Shown piece by piece: positions 9,101 to 17,826 of a DNA stretch of 64,000 bases (position 1 is the first letter of the stretch; each line of letters begins with the position of its first letter). Origin of the DNA: an uncultured Clostridia bacterium. Lineage in GTDB: Bacteria > Bacillota > Clostridia > Christensenellales > Aristaeellaceae. The notes under the pieces are model-generated. The model saw nothing but the letters and a program-made list of their open reading frames with translations, searched no databases and was not told the DNA's origin. The stretch covers positions 1 to 64,000 of the forward strand of contig CAMHSI010000003.1 in NCBI GenBank assembly GCA_946187775.1, read 5' to 3'. A program made the position numbers and the translations under genes.

Positions 9101-9847
9101 TCAGCGAACCAGGTCATACATCATAATCCCGGCGGCAACGGCCGCATTCAGGGACTCCGCGCCGCCGCGCATGGGCAGGCGGAGCCGGTGGGTCGCCTCG
9201 GCCCGGACGGCTTCTGAAACGCCGTTTCCCTCATTGCCGACGATCAGGACGAAGGAGGAAGAGACCCCCTGCCTTTCAAAGAAGGGATCCCCGTCGAGCT
9301 GTGAGGAAAGAACGGAATATCCCCGGGAGCGCAGGCTCCGGAGGGCGGCGGGAAGATCGGCCGGGAAGGCAAAGCACATGCGGAAGATGCTTCCCATGGT
9401 GGAGCGGAGCACCTTCGGGGAAAAGAGGTCGGCGCATTCGGGCCCCAGCAGGACGCCGTCAAAGCCGGCGGCATCGGCGGTGCGGATGATGGTGCCGACA
9501 TTTCCGGGATCCTGGACCGCGTCCAGGGCCAGGAGCTTCGGACCGTCGGGAGGAAGCACCCGGCGGGAAAGCACGGCGGCTACGCCCTGGGGGGTGCGGG
9601 TATCCGCAACAGCAGAGAAGGCGTGCTCCGAAAGGGTGAAGGCAGGAACGCCTGCCGGAAGGGGAAAATCCGGGACATAGTCCTCCCGGAGCAGGAGGGC
9701 GAGGACAGGGAAATCCGAGGCCAGGGCTTCCCGGACCATGCGGGTGCCCTCCACAAGGAAGGCATCGGAGGCTTCGCGGCCCTTCCGCTCCCGGAGGGAT
9801 TTCCAGGAGAGGACCCGGGGATTTTTGGCGGAGGTAATCAGTTCCAT
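9101..9847 (-). CDS. TrmH/SpoU family RNA 2'-O-methyltransferase
   Basis: ALDAVQDPGNVGTIIRTADAAGFDGVLL, VGNEGNGVS and LPMRGGAESLNAAVAAGIMMY SPOUT motifs. Confidence 0.93.
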   Translation of the reverse strand: MELITSAKNPRVLSWKSLRERKGREASDAFLVEGTRMVREALASDFPVLALLLREDYVPDFPLPAGVPAFTLSEHAFSAVADTRTPQGVAAVLSRRVLPPDGPKLLALDAVQDPGNVGTIIRTADAAGFDGVLLGPECADLFSPKVLRSTMGSIFRMCFAFPADLPAALRSLRSRGYSVLSSQLDGDPFFERQGVSSSFVLIVGNEGNGVSEAVRAEATHRLRLPMRGGAESLNAAVAAGIMMYDLVR

Positions 9848-9858
9848 AGGGGCTCCTT

Positions 9859-12800
9859 TCAGGCCAGGTCCAGCAGGTTGCCGATCCAGGCGGACAGGGA
9901 ATCATAGGGCCGGGGCATTTCCGCAGGCGGGAAGGACTGATCCAGGGACGCCGCGATCAGCGCGTCGCCGCGGTCTGTAAAGGGATGGTAATAATCCCCG
10001 GTGAAAAAGCCCGGGAAAAGCATTTCCGCAGAGGCGGGAAATTCCCGGCGGAAGCGGAGCAGGAATTCCGGAAGCAGCTCCGACGGACGCACGGCCACGG
10101 AGGCGGGGACCACGGAGGCCGGGGGAAGACCGGGATACGTTTCCTGCAGCATGGACAGGCCCACGGGGATCTCCATTTTCTTCTCCGAGGAGAAGAGGAG
10201 GGACAGGGAGGCCACACGCCTGTTGCGGAACATGGAGAGGAAATGCCAGAGGGAGGTTTTCAGGGGCGGGGGAAGCGCCTCCAGGAGGGTGGCTCCCCGG
10301 CCGGCCAGGCACAGGGTCATCTGCTCCGGCAGGAAATCGTTGCGGCTGGGATCGGCGGCCAGCTGCAGAAGCACGAGCCCGGAAAGCATCAGCAGATAGG
10401 AAAGATGCAGCAGCAGGAGGGCGCCGGCACGGGAGGGAGTTCCGCCGGAGGCCAGGGAAAGGGACATGGAAACCAGCAGGGAAAGATGGTCCGCGACAAA
10501 ATAATCCAGCGCCGCCCGGGCCCGGCGAAGGGCGACGGCGTCCGTACGCGCGGCGTGAAGCGCCTTTGTAAGCAGGGAAAGATCCCGGAGGAACCGCTCA
10601 TCCGGGCAAAGGCCGAACTCCCGGGCGAGGAGATCCGGATCCCGCAGGAGGGAGGGCAGCAGCATATAGTGTACCCCCAGGGGGATCTGGCAGGTGCGGA
10701 CGGCCTGCTCCCGGCCGCGGAGGAACAGGGAGATATCCGCCGTGCCGGCGCCCAGGTCCAGCACCATGAAACCTCCGCGGGTATCCTCCGGCGCGCAGTA
10801 ACGGAAATAGGCGCCGAGGGCGGAGCTTTCGGAGGCAAAGGAAACGGGGAGGTTTTCTTCGGAGGCAGGATAACCGCTTTCCCGCAGGACGCTGAGGCAG
10901 AGGGAGCGGAAGAGATTCATCAGGGATTCCCGGCCTTCCTTCGCCATTTCATCCGGAAGGGAGAAGCGCCAGGAAAGGGAGGGCGCTCCCTCACACCGGG
11001 CCTGGAGGGCGGACATCAGCAGGATCTGATGGAGGCAGAGCATGCCGGAGCGCCCCTTCTCCTCCTCCCATTTCAGGCCGGTGTATACAGCATCGGAGGG
11101 AGTGCTGACGAGATCCTCCAGATCCGAGGACATGAGCACCATTCCGTCCACAAAGGGAACGGGAGAAGCGCCTGGCACATTCCGGAAGATCCGCACCACC
11201 GTGGGGAACAGGGCGGATACGGGAACGGCCGGAATAAACTCACGGCGGAGCAGCTCCCGGGAGGAGGCGGGGTTGTTCAGCAGGGTGCGGACCATGACGG
11301 GACCGTTGAGGGGCTTGCGCTGCCGGCTGAAGGCGACGACGGCGGAGGTGCCGGAGGAGCCGAAATCCATGCAGACCTCCACGGGGCAGCCCTCCACGGC
11401 AGCGGGCCGGGGAAGCACATTGGGCAGGACGCCCATGGTCTGATCCTCCCGAAGGAGGGAGAAACAGAGGGGAAAGGATTCAAAACGGGCGGAGAAGCGA
11501 TTCTCGGCAACGGCGTCAACATCGGTGAATTCACCGCCCTCGGGCAGGACACGGAGGGTGTAAGCCTCGGGCATATGGGCATAGACAAAATACGCTTTCC
11601 AGTCCTCCGGGGGAAGCGGAAGGGAGGGCCAGAGGGCGAGGGTCGGAATATCATGGGAATAGAGGTTCAGGACTTCCTCCGGGCCATAGGTGCGGACCAT
11701 GCGCACGGGGAAAGCGCCGTCCAGGGTGAGGACCACACGGTAGGAGCCTTCCTCCGCACGCTCAAAGGAAAGGAGGCCGGGCTGCAGCAGGGTGCGGCCT
11801 TCCGGAAGGACGCAGAGGGCCCGGCCGAATTCCGGCGAAAGGGGAGGAAGCACCGCGTCCGGCGGGATTTCCGCCGCTTCCTGATCGGGATCGGCAGGAG
11901 GAGCCGGCCAGAGGGCACACATGGAGGACAGCAGGGCATCCCCGATGACATCCCGCCCCCGGGCGGGGAAAACCGTGAGCAGATCCGAGAAGAGATTCAT
12001 TGCCGCAAGGGGGAGGGATTCCCCCAGGGACTCGCGCAGGACCGTCTGCATGGAGGGGGATTTCGGATCCCAGGGCCAGACGAATTCCGGCGCCCGGCGG
12101 TCCAGCGGGTTTTCCGCCTCCTCCAGGAGGGAGAGGGCGGAGGAACGCACCTCCGGCAGCAGGGAGGGAGACCGGGACAGCATTCCGGCGAGATTCCGGA
12201 CCAGGGCGTCCCGGTAATCATCCGAGGAGGCGGAGAGGACGGAACATTCGGCGGCGAGGCGGCCCAGGGTGTACTCCTCACCGGCGGAGCGGGGGCTTTC
12301 CAGAAGAAGCCGGGAGCTTTCCCGGGCAAAGGGAACATCCCGGTAGAGGTAGAGCACCTCCTCGGGAACACCGGTGCAGGCGGAAGCTGGGAAGGAGGGA
12401 GACCCCGCCAGGACGGAGCCGAGCAGATCATCCCCGGAAAACCGCTCCCAGCGGCAGGACTCTTTGCGGACGCTGCCGGAATATGCGGAAAGGGAGAACA
12501 GGCCGCAGACCGCCCGGATCCTGGTTTTCAGGGCACGGTCCTCCCTGAAGGGCTCCGGATCCCGGGAAAGATCCCGGAGGAACTCCCGGAGGAAGACCCC
12601 GAGCCGGGAAGACGCTTTTTCCCCGGAGAGGGCGCCGGCAAAGGCATTCAGCCGCTCCAGGAGCAGCATCCGGTCCCCTTCGCCCAGGGAATTGCAGGGA
12701 TCGGAGAAGATCCCTTTTTCCCGGTCAAACCAGGTGACGAAGGAAGGAACCAGGGGAGTACAGGCCGCGGTTCTCCGGGCGGGGAGGAAATCCTCCCCGG

Positions 12801-15012
12801 GAAGGACCAGGGCAAAGGGATACGCATCCCCCTCCCGATCCAGGGAAAGGACGAAAACCTTCTCCGCGCGGCGGGCGGAGAGCCAGCAGCGGGAAACGGG
12901 AGAATCCCCGGAAACGCAGGAGGAGACCAGGGAGGCTTCGCCGGGACGGAGGGAGCGGTACTGCCGGAGCAGGAGCATGGCCAGCAGGCCCCGGCGCTCC
13001 GCGACGGCGCTTTCCGGCGGGGTTTCCTCCGGCAGGAGGGAGAGCACATTCCGAAGGGTGAGCAGGGGAGATTCCGGAATCAGGTCCGGCAGCAGGGGAA
13101 GGGCGGGCATGCCGCCGCCGGACAGGAAGCGGCAGCCGGAAAGCTCCTCCGCGCAGAGGGAAAGGGACTGATCCAGCAGGAAGACAAAGGGATCCGCCGG
13201 GACAAGATCCTTACAGGCGGACTGCAGCGCCTTCCAGCGGTTTTTCGCATCCGCGGCGGGAAGATCCCGGAAAAGCGGGGACGGAATCCGCAGGGAGGCG
13301 TCGGCGGGATCCGCGGCGCAAAGCTGCTCCAGGGCGCGCCCCGCTTCGGGAGTGAGGCATGTTCCGTCGTAGGGACCGGCATGCTGCAGGCGGGAAACCG
13401 GCAGGGCGGACACCTGGGACTGGACGGAAACGGGATCCAGCTCCGCCTCGCAGCGGGCGACGGCCGCCTTCAGCAGGCGGATCCGCCGCTCAGCCTTCAG
13501 GAAGGCCAGGTGATCTGCATATTCCGTGGGGGAGGCGGCTTTTTTCTCCGCGTCTCGCAGGGCGGAACGACAGCGGTTCAGGCAGTCCAGCCGTACCTGG
13601 AGGGAACGGTAGCCGCCCAGGGAGGAGAGAATGCCGGAACGGGCGCGGCCTTCTTCCTCCAGCTGCTGCTCCATGGCCGCCAGGCGGCGGGCAAGCTTTT
13701 CCTCCTCAGTATCCGCCAGGGAATCACGATGCACGGGGCGGACGGCATCCAGCCCGGATTCCCGCGCTTCCGCCACGGAGGTATCATATTCGGAGGCAAC
13801 GGTGATATACCGCCCGCAGGCGTTGACCGCCTGCTGCCAGAGGGTGGCGGCCTCCGGGGAATCGCGGAGGGCGGAAGGGACGGAACGGAAGAGACGCAGG
13901 ATGTTCGAGAGAAGCATCCGGAGGGTTTTCCCGGCCTGCTCCGGAAGGGCAGCAAGGGCCGCGGGATCCGGGACATCGGAAAAAAGACGGCGGAGAACGG
14001 CCGTACGGGGGTTCACCGTCAGGGAGCGCAGGCGGGAAGGACGGGAAAGGAAATTTTGCAGGGAGGGGAACACATCGGAGAGCATCCAGGCCATCCAGTT
14101 TACCCGGGCGGCGAAGACGGGAGCCTGGTCCCCGAGGGACGACAGGGAAAGAATCCCGTCGGTTTCCCGGGTATGGAGGCCGGGGGCGGGCTCCGTTTCC
14201 CCGCCCAGGACAGCGCCGAGGATCCGGGCGGTGGACAGGGCCAGCAGCCGGCCGGATTCCCCGGACTCCGCAAGGGAGGAAGGCAGGGACAGCAGCCAGG
14301 CAGCATCCGCCCCGCGGGCCGGGGCATCCCCGGATAAGCGAAGCAGGGCACGGTCCTCCATGGCCTGCAGCGTACCCCGAAGAACGGGACGCACGGATTC
14401 GGGCAGGGGGGAGGACACTTCGGAAAGACCGATCAGATATACAGACATCGGTCTGTTTTTAAGCAGCTCCCGCAGCTCCTGCAGAAGCACCAGGAGAATG
14501 CCGGCGGAAAAAGGATCGCTCAGATCCGCCAGGAGAAACAAACGGACCGGATCCTCCGGATCCCGGCCGGAAGGAAACTCCCCAAGCCAGGAGAAAAAGG
14601 GCTGCAGGGAGGAAGACTCCCCACGGCGGAGCAGATCCGAGAAGGACCATTCCACGGCTTCCCGGTCCGTTGCGATGGACAGGGGGAGCCCCCGGCCCCG
14701 GAGGGCCGAAATCAGGACGGAGGCATCCGGATCCTCCGTCAGCTCCCGGAGGGAACGGAAGGAGGGAACGCAGGAAGCAAAGGCAACTCCTGCGGGAAAA
14801 ACGGCGTTCTTTCCTGAAAAGCCCGGCAGGCGCCGGCAGGCGGAAAGCCCTGACGCCAGCTCCGCCGCCTCAGCGCAGGATTCCTGATCCTGGGAAAGGC
14901 TGAAGACATTCAGCTGTTCCACGGGCAGGGAAACGCCGCAGGAAAGCGCTGTGAAAAGATCCGGCAGGAGCTTTTGGGCGGCGGTGCCGATGCTGAGCAG
15001 GAAGGAAGACAA
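9859..15012 (-). CDS. Giant (~1,717 aa) multidomain protein with C-terminal actin/Hsp70-like ATPase domain; N-terminal region possibly tubulin-like/Rossmann
   Basis: Single uninterrupted ORF; PHOSPHATE-1-like VCMDFGSSGTSAVVAF and PHOSPHATE-2-like FMVLDLGAGTADISLFL. A TTG start at 15012 preceded by AAAGGAG is preferred over the GTG at 15021. Confidence 0.85.
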   Translation of the reverse strand: MSSFLLSIGTAAQKLLPDLFTALSCGVSLPVEQLNVFSLSQDQESCAEAAELASGLSACRRLPGFSGKNAVFPAGVAFASCVPSFRSLRELTEDPDASVLISALRGRGLPLSIATDREAVEWSFSDLLRRGESSSLQPFFSWLGEFPSGRDPEDPVRLFLLADLSDPFSAGILLVLLQELRELLKNRPMSVYLIGLSEVSSPLPESVRPVLRGTLQAMEDRALLRLSGDAPARGADAAWLLSLPSSLAESGESGRLLALSTARILGAVLGGETEPAPGLHTRETDGILSLSSLGDQAPVFAARVNWMAWMLSDVFPSLQNFLSRPSRLRSLTVNPRTAVLRRLFSDVPDPAALAALPEQAGKTLRMLLSNILRLFRSVPSALRDSPEAATLWQQAVNACGRYITVASEYDTSVAEARESGLDAVRPVHRDSLADTEEEKLARRLAAMEQQLEEEGRARSGILSSLGGYRSLQVRLDCLNRCRSALRDAEKKAASPTEYADHLAFLKAERRIRLLKAAVARCEAELDPVSVQSQVSALPVSRLQHAGPYDGTCLTPEAGRALEQLCAADPADASLRIPSPLFRDLPAADAKNRWKALQSACKDLVPADPFVFLLDQSLSLCAEELSGCRFLSGGGMPALPLLPDLIPESPLLTLRNVLSLLPEETPPESAVAERRGLLAMLLLRQYRSLRPGEASLVSSCVSGDSPVSRCWLSARRAEKVFVLSLDREGDAYPFALVLPGEDFLPARRTAACTPLVPSFVTWFDREKGIFSDPCNSLGEGDRMLLLERLNAFAGALSGEKASSRLGVFLREFLRDLSRDPEPFREDRALKTRIRAVCGLFSLSAYSGSVRKESCRWERFSGDDLLGSVLAGSPSFPASACTGVPEEVLYLYRDVPFARESSRLLLESPRSAGEEYTLGRLAAECSVLSASSDDYRDALVRNLAGMLSRSPSLLPEVRSSALSLLEEAENPLDRRAPEFVWPWDPKSPSMQTVLRESLGESLPLAAMNLFSDLLTVFPARGRDVIGDALLSSMCALWPAPPADPDQEAAEIPPDAVLPPLSPEFGRALCVLPEGRTLLQPGLLSFERAEEGSYRVVLTLDGAFPVRMVRTYGPEEVLNLYSHDIPTLALWPSLPLPPEDWKAYFVYAHMPEAYTLRVLPEGGEFTDVDAVAENRFSARFESFPLCFSLLREDQTMGVLPNVLPRPAAVEGCPVEVCMDFGSSGTSAVVAFSRQRKPLNGPVMVRTLLNNPASSRELLRREFIPAVPVSALFPTVVRIFRNVPGASPVPFVDGMVLMSSDLEDLVSTPSDAVYTGLKWEEEKGRSGMLCLHQILLMSALQARCEGAPSLSWRFSLPDEMAKEGRESLMNLFRSLCLSVLRESGYPASEENLPVSFASESSALGAYFRYCAPEDTRGGFMVLDLGAGTADISLFLRGREQAVRTCQIPLGVHYMLLPSLLRDPDLLAREFGLCPDERFLRDLSLLTKALHAARTDAVALRRARAALDYFVADHLSLLVSMSLSLASGGTPSRAGALLLLHLSYLLMLSGLVLLQLAADPSRNDFLPEQMTLCLAGRGATLLEALPPPLKTSLWHFLSMFRNRRVASLSLLFSSEKKMEIPVGLSMLQETYPGLPPASVVPASVAVRPSELLPEFLLRFRREFPASAEMLFPGFFTGDYYHPFTDRGDALIAASLDQSFPPAEMPRPYDSLSAWIGNLLDLA

Positions 15013-15032
15013 GGCGATCACTCCTTTAGCTG

Positions 15033-15069
15033 TAAAAAAGGGTTACCGCTTAAGGCGTGGTAACCCTTT
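15033..15069 (-). terminator. Terminator (near-bidirectional hairpin)
   Basis: AAAGGGTTACC..GGTAACCCTTT with TTTTTTAC following on the minus strand. Confidence 0.8.
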
Positions 15070-15107
15070 GAAAGCCTTCCGCAAAGGAAGGGCGGGAAGA
15101 TCCGGGA

Positions 15108-16013
15108 TCAGAGAGCGGGGGGATAGCTGCCGTTTTCATGGAGCTTTTTGAGCTCGCCGGCGACGTAGGCCTTATCCTCCTTGTAGGTGACACCGAACCA
15201 GACGGCCTTTGTGGAGAGAACCTCCACCTGGAGGCCGGTGGTATGCATAAGGTGGTCCACCAGGGCGGGAAGGAGGCACTCCTTCTTCAGGGGATCCCCG
15301 GAAGGATCGTTCAGGAAATCACGGAGGTACTTCATTCCGTATTCAAAGAAGGAGGGAGCGAAGCCCCAGAGGTTCATGGACACCAGCGCGTCGGGATCGA
15401 GGATCACGCCGTCGGGATCATCGTGGATATCGCGGATGGTTCCGTCCGGGAAAGGAAGGATGCTGTAGGTTTCGGTGACCCGGACAAGATGGCCGGCATC
15501 ATCCGTGGTGCAGACACCGCGGGTGACATGCCCGTTTTTGGAAACGGTGTTTTTGAGGTAATAGGCGACCATGGAGGCCTTGTTTCCGCCCTCACGGAGG
15601 CGGCGGAGGGAATCGGCCATGGCCACGAAAGCGTCCTTGCCGTAATAATCGTCGGCATTGATGACGGCGAAGGGCTCATGGATCAGGTCCTTGGCGCACA
15701 TGACGGCATGCACGGTTCCGTAGGGCTTTGTCCTGTCGGCCGGGGGAACGAAGCCGCCGGGCAGGGAATCGTATTCCTGGTAAGCGTAGGAAACCTTGAC
15801 CTTTTTCGCGATTTTATCGCCGATGATTTCGCGGAACATTTCATCCATGCTGCGACGGATGACGAAGACCACCTTTGTGAAGCCGGCTTCCACGGCATCG
15901 TGGATGGAGTACTCCATGAGGATTTCGCCGTTGGGACCGATGTGATCCACCTGTTTATTTCCACCGTAACGGGAACCAAGGCCGGCGGCCATGATGAGCA
16001 GTGTCGTGTCCAT
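15108..16013 (-). CDS. Sugar-phosphate nucleotidyltransferase family protein
   Basis: LLIMAAGLGSRYGGNKQ nucleotidyltransferase signature; VINADDYYGKDAF. Confidence 0.88.
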   Translation of the reverse strand: MDTTLLIMAAGLGSRYGGNKQVDHIGPNGEILMEYSIHDAVEAGFTKVVFVIRRSMDEMFREIIGDKIAKKVKVSYAYQEYDSLPGGFVPPADRTKPYGTVHAVMCAKDLIHEPFAVINADDYYGKDAFVAMADSLRRLREGGNKASMVAYYLKNTVSKNGHVTRGVCTTDDAGHLVRVTETYSILPFPDGTIRDIHDDPDGVILDPDALVSMNLWGFAPSFFEYGMKYLRDFLNDPSGDPLKKECLLPALVDHLMHTTGLQVEVLSTKAVWFGVTYKEDKAYVAGELKKLHENGSYPPAL

Positions 16014-16136
16014 AAAAAACCAAACTCCTTCATCGCTGAGATTACCTCAAATTTTACCACAGCGCAAAGAGGAATGTCAACGAAGGGGAACCCGCTGCCG
16101 CGGGAGGGGAAATTGCGCTGAGGGGAACAAAAATGG

Positions 16137-16165
16137 TTTACATTTCAATGTAAGAATGATAAAAT
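16137..16165 (+). promoter_or_regulatory. Putative sigma-A promoter TTTACA-N17-TAAAAT overlapping palindrome TTACATT-TC-AATGTAA (16138-16153)
   Basis: Read directly; perfect 7-bp half sites overlap the -35 element. Confidence 0.6.
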
Positions 16166-16236
16166 TCATCGTTAGGCTGCACCCATTCCGGAGCAGCGAA
16201 GGGAACCACGCCGGAAACGGCGGAAAGGGAATGTGA

Positions 16237-17826
16237 ATGAACCAGAACGGTATGAATCAGGGATATCCGCCCGCACAGGGAGGACAGTTCCAGGGATCTT
16301 ACGATGGATACAGGCCGGGCTCGGCTGCAGGCTACAATTCCCCGGCGGGATACCAGCCGCAGCAGGGATACACCGCGCCGCAGGCCGCATACAATACCGG
16401 GCTTCCGCAGGGATACGCCCAGGATCCGCAGGCAGCGCCCTACGCCGGCGCTCCGGTGAACGCCGGGGCTCCCTACGGCGCGCCGGGAGGGTACAACCTG
16501 CCGCCCCAGGGAGGCAGCGGCGGAAGCTATATTCCGCAGACGCCCTACAGCCCGGGATACACAAGCCCGGGATACCAGGCATCCCAGAACGGATACCAGG
16601 CCCCCCAGGCCGGAAACGGCGGGAGCTACATTCCGCAGACGCCCTACAGCCCGGGATACACAAGCCCGGGATACCAGCCGCCCCAGGGCGGATACCAGGC
16701 ACCCCAGGGCGGATACCAGCCCGGGTACAACCCCTACGGGCAGATGGGCCGGGCGCCGCAGATGCCCCAGGATCCGGCGGCGACAAACTCCATTCCGCTC
16801 AACGGCGGCGGATATGTTCCCCAGCGGGTGCCTGTGAGGAAAAGGCCCTTTGCGATCCGGGACTGGCACCTGATCGCGGCGGGAGCCCTGCTGGCGGTGC
16901 TTTTCGCGGTGGGCGTGCTGGTGACGCGGAGCGTTCCGCTGAAGATCCTGCTGATGGTGCTGGCGGCGGGCTCCACCGCGCTGCTGTGGGTCCGTCCCAT
17001 GGGGGTTGATCCGAACAAACGGCAGACCTACTCCATTGTGGCGGCAGCCCTCTGCGTGCTGACGGCGGCGAGCTTCCTGCTGAAGGCCCCGGCGGACACC
17101 ACCAACACCCCGGAGAAAACCAACGGCGGGTCCGTTGCCGCAAGCTCCGGAGAAACCGGCGGGGTTCCGGAAATTCCCGCCGAAAACGGATTCATCGCCG
17201 CCACCGCTCCGCCGGAGGTTACCCCGGAGCCGCAGACCAGGGACAACAGCCTGATGGAGCGGCTGGTTACCTTCTTCCAGTACTGGAGCGGCAACCGGCA
17301 GGATGAAATGCTGGCCCTGTGCGCGCCGAGCTGGCAGAACAAGCAGGAGAATCCGCGCACGAGCCTCTTCGGCCTGCTGGCGAACAGGACGCCCCAGGAC
17401 TGCACGCCGGAAAACATCACCGGCACCGACGCGGACACCAGCCGGCAGGTGACCCTGACCTCGACCATGGACCGGCACAACGGCAAGGATCCGGAGAAAT
17501 ACCGGATGACAGTGCTGATGCTGAAGGAAGGCGAGGAATGGTACGTGGATCCCCAGAGCCTGCAGTCCTTCGTGGCAGAGGAGACTCCGGATCCCAACGT
17601 GACGCCGACCCCGGCGGTTACGGCCACCCCCGCCGTATATTCCAACACGGTGCTGTACTACAACCCCAGCGGCGGTGAGTACTACCACCTGGATCCGAGC
17701 TGCAGGATCATCAACTCCAAGTTTACGCCGCTGCAGGGGCAGTTCACCTTCGCGGAGCTGGGCAACGATCCCTACAACAAGCTGAAGCCCTGCAACGTGT
17801 GCGGCGCGCCGCTGCCCGAATCATAA
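16237..17826 (+). CDS. Membrane protein with Pro/Gly/Tyr/Gln-rich repeat N-terminus, TM helices and C-terminal Cys (CxxC) module
   Basis: Low-complexity GYxxPxxGY repeats, TM stretch (WHLIAAGALLAVLFAVGVLV), C-terminal EYYHLDPSCRIINS...KLKPCNVCGAPLPES. Confidence 0.85.
   Translation: MNQNGMNQGYPPAQGGQFQGSYDGYRPGSAAGYNSPAGYQPQQGYTAPQAAYNTGLPQGYAQDPQAAPYAGAPVNAGAPYGAPGGYNLPPQGGSGGSYIPQTPYSPGYTSPGYQASQNGYQAPQAGNGGSYIPQTPYSPGYTSPGYQPPQGGYQAPQGGYQPGYNPYGQMGRAPQMPQDPAATNSIPLNGGGYVPQRVPVRKRPFAIRDWHLIAAGALLAVLFAVGVLVTRSVPLKILLMVLAAGSTALLWVRPMGVDPNKRQTYSIVAAALCVLTAASFLLKAPADTTNTPEKTNGGSVAASSGETGGVPEIPAENGFIAATAPPEVTPEPQTRDNSLMERLVTFFQYWSGNRQDEMLALCAPSWQNKQENPRTSLFGLLANRTPQDCTPENITGTDADTSRQVTLTSTMDRHNGKDPEKYRMTVLMLKEGEEWYVDPQSLQSFVAEETPDPNVTPTPAVTATPAVYSNTVLYYNPSGGEYYHLDPSCRIINSKFTPLQGQFTFAELGNDPYNKLKPCNVCGAPLPES
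16522..16578 (+). repeat. 57-nt in-frame repeat, copy 1 (GSYIPQTPYSPGYTSPGYQ)
   Basis: 55/57 nt identical to 16621-16677. Confidence 0.9.
16621..16677 (+). repeat. 57-nt in-frame repeat, copy 2
   Basis: 55/57 nt identical to 16522-16578. Confidence 0.9.

Noticed and set aside
9985-14337. 1,450-aa ORF on the plus strand antisense to the giant gene
   Set aside because: Low-complexity G/E/Q/R-rich translation with no motif and no RBS; a GC-driven shadow ORF of the minus-strand gene
16522-16720. Repeats considered as a CRISPR-like array
   Set aside because: In-frame coding repeats with no regular spacers and no cas genes nearby
16138-17688. 516-aa minus-strand ORF with GLVSxLGCLVSRACVSRAVGRLRN repeats
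   Set aside because: The repeats are the reverse complement of the coding repeats in the plus-strand gene
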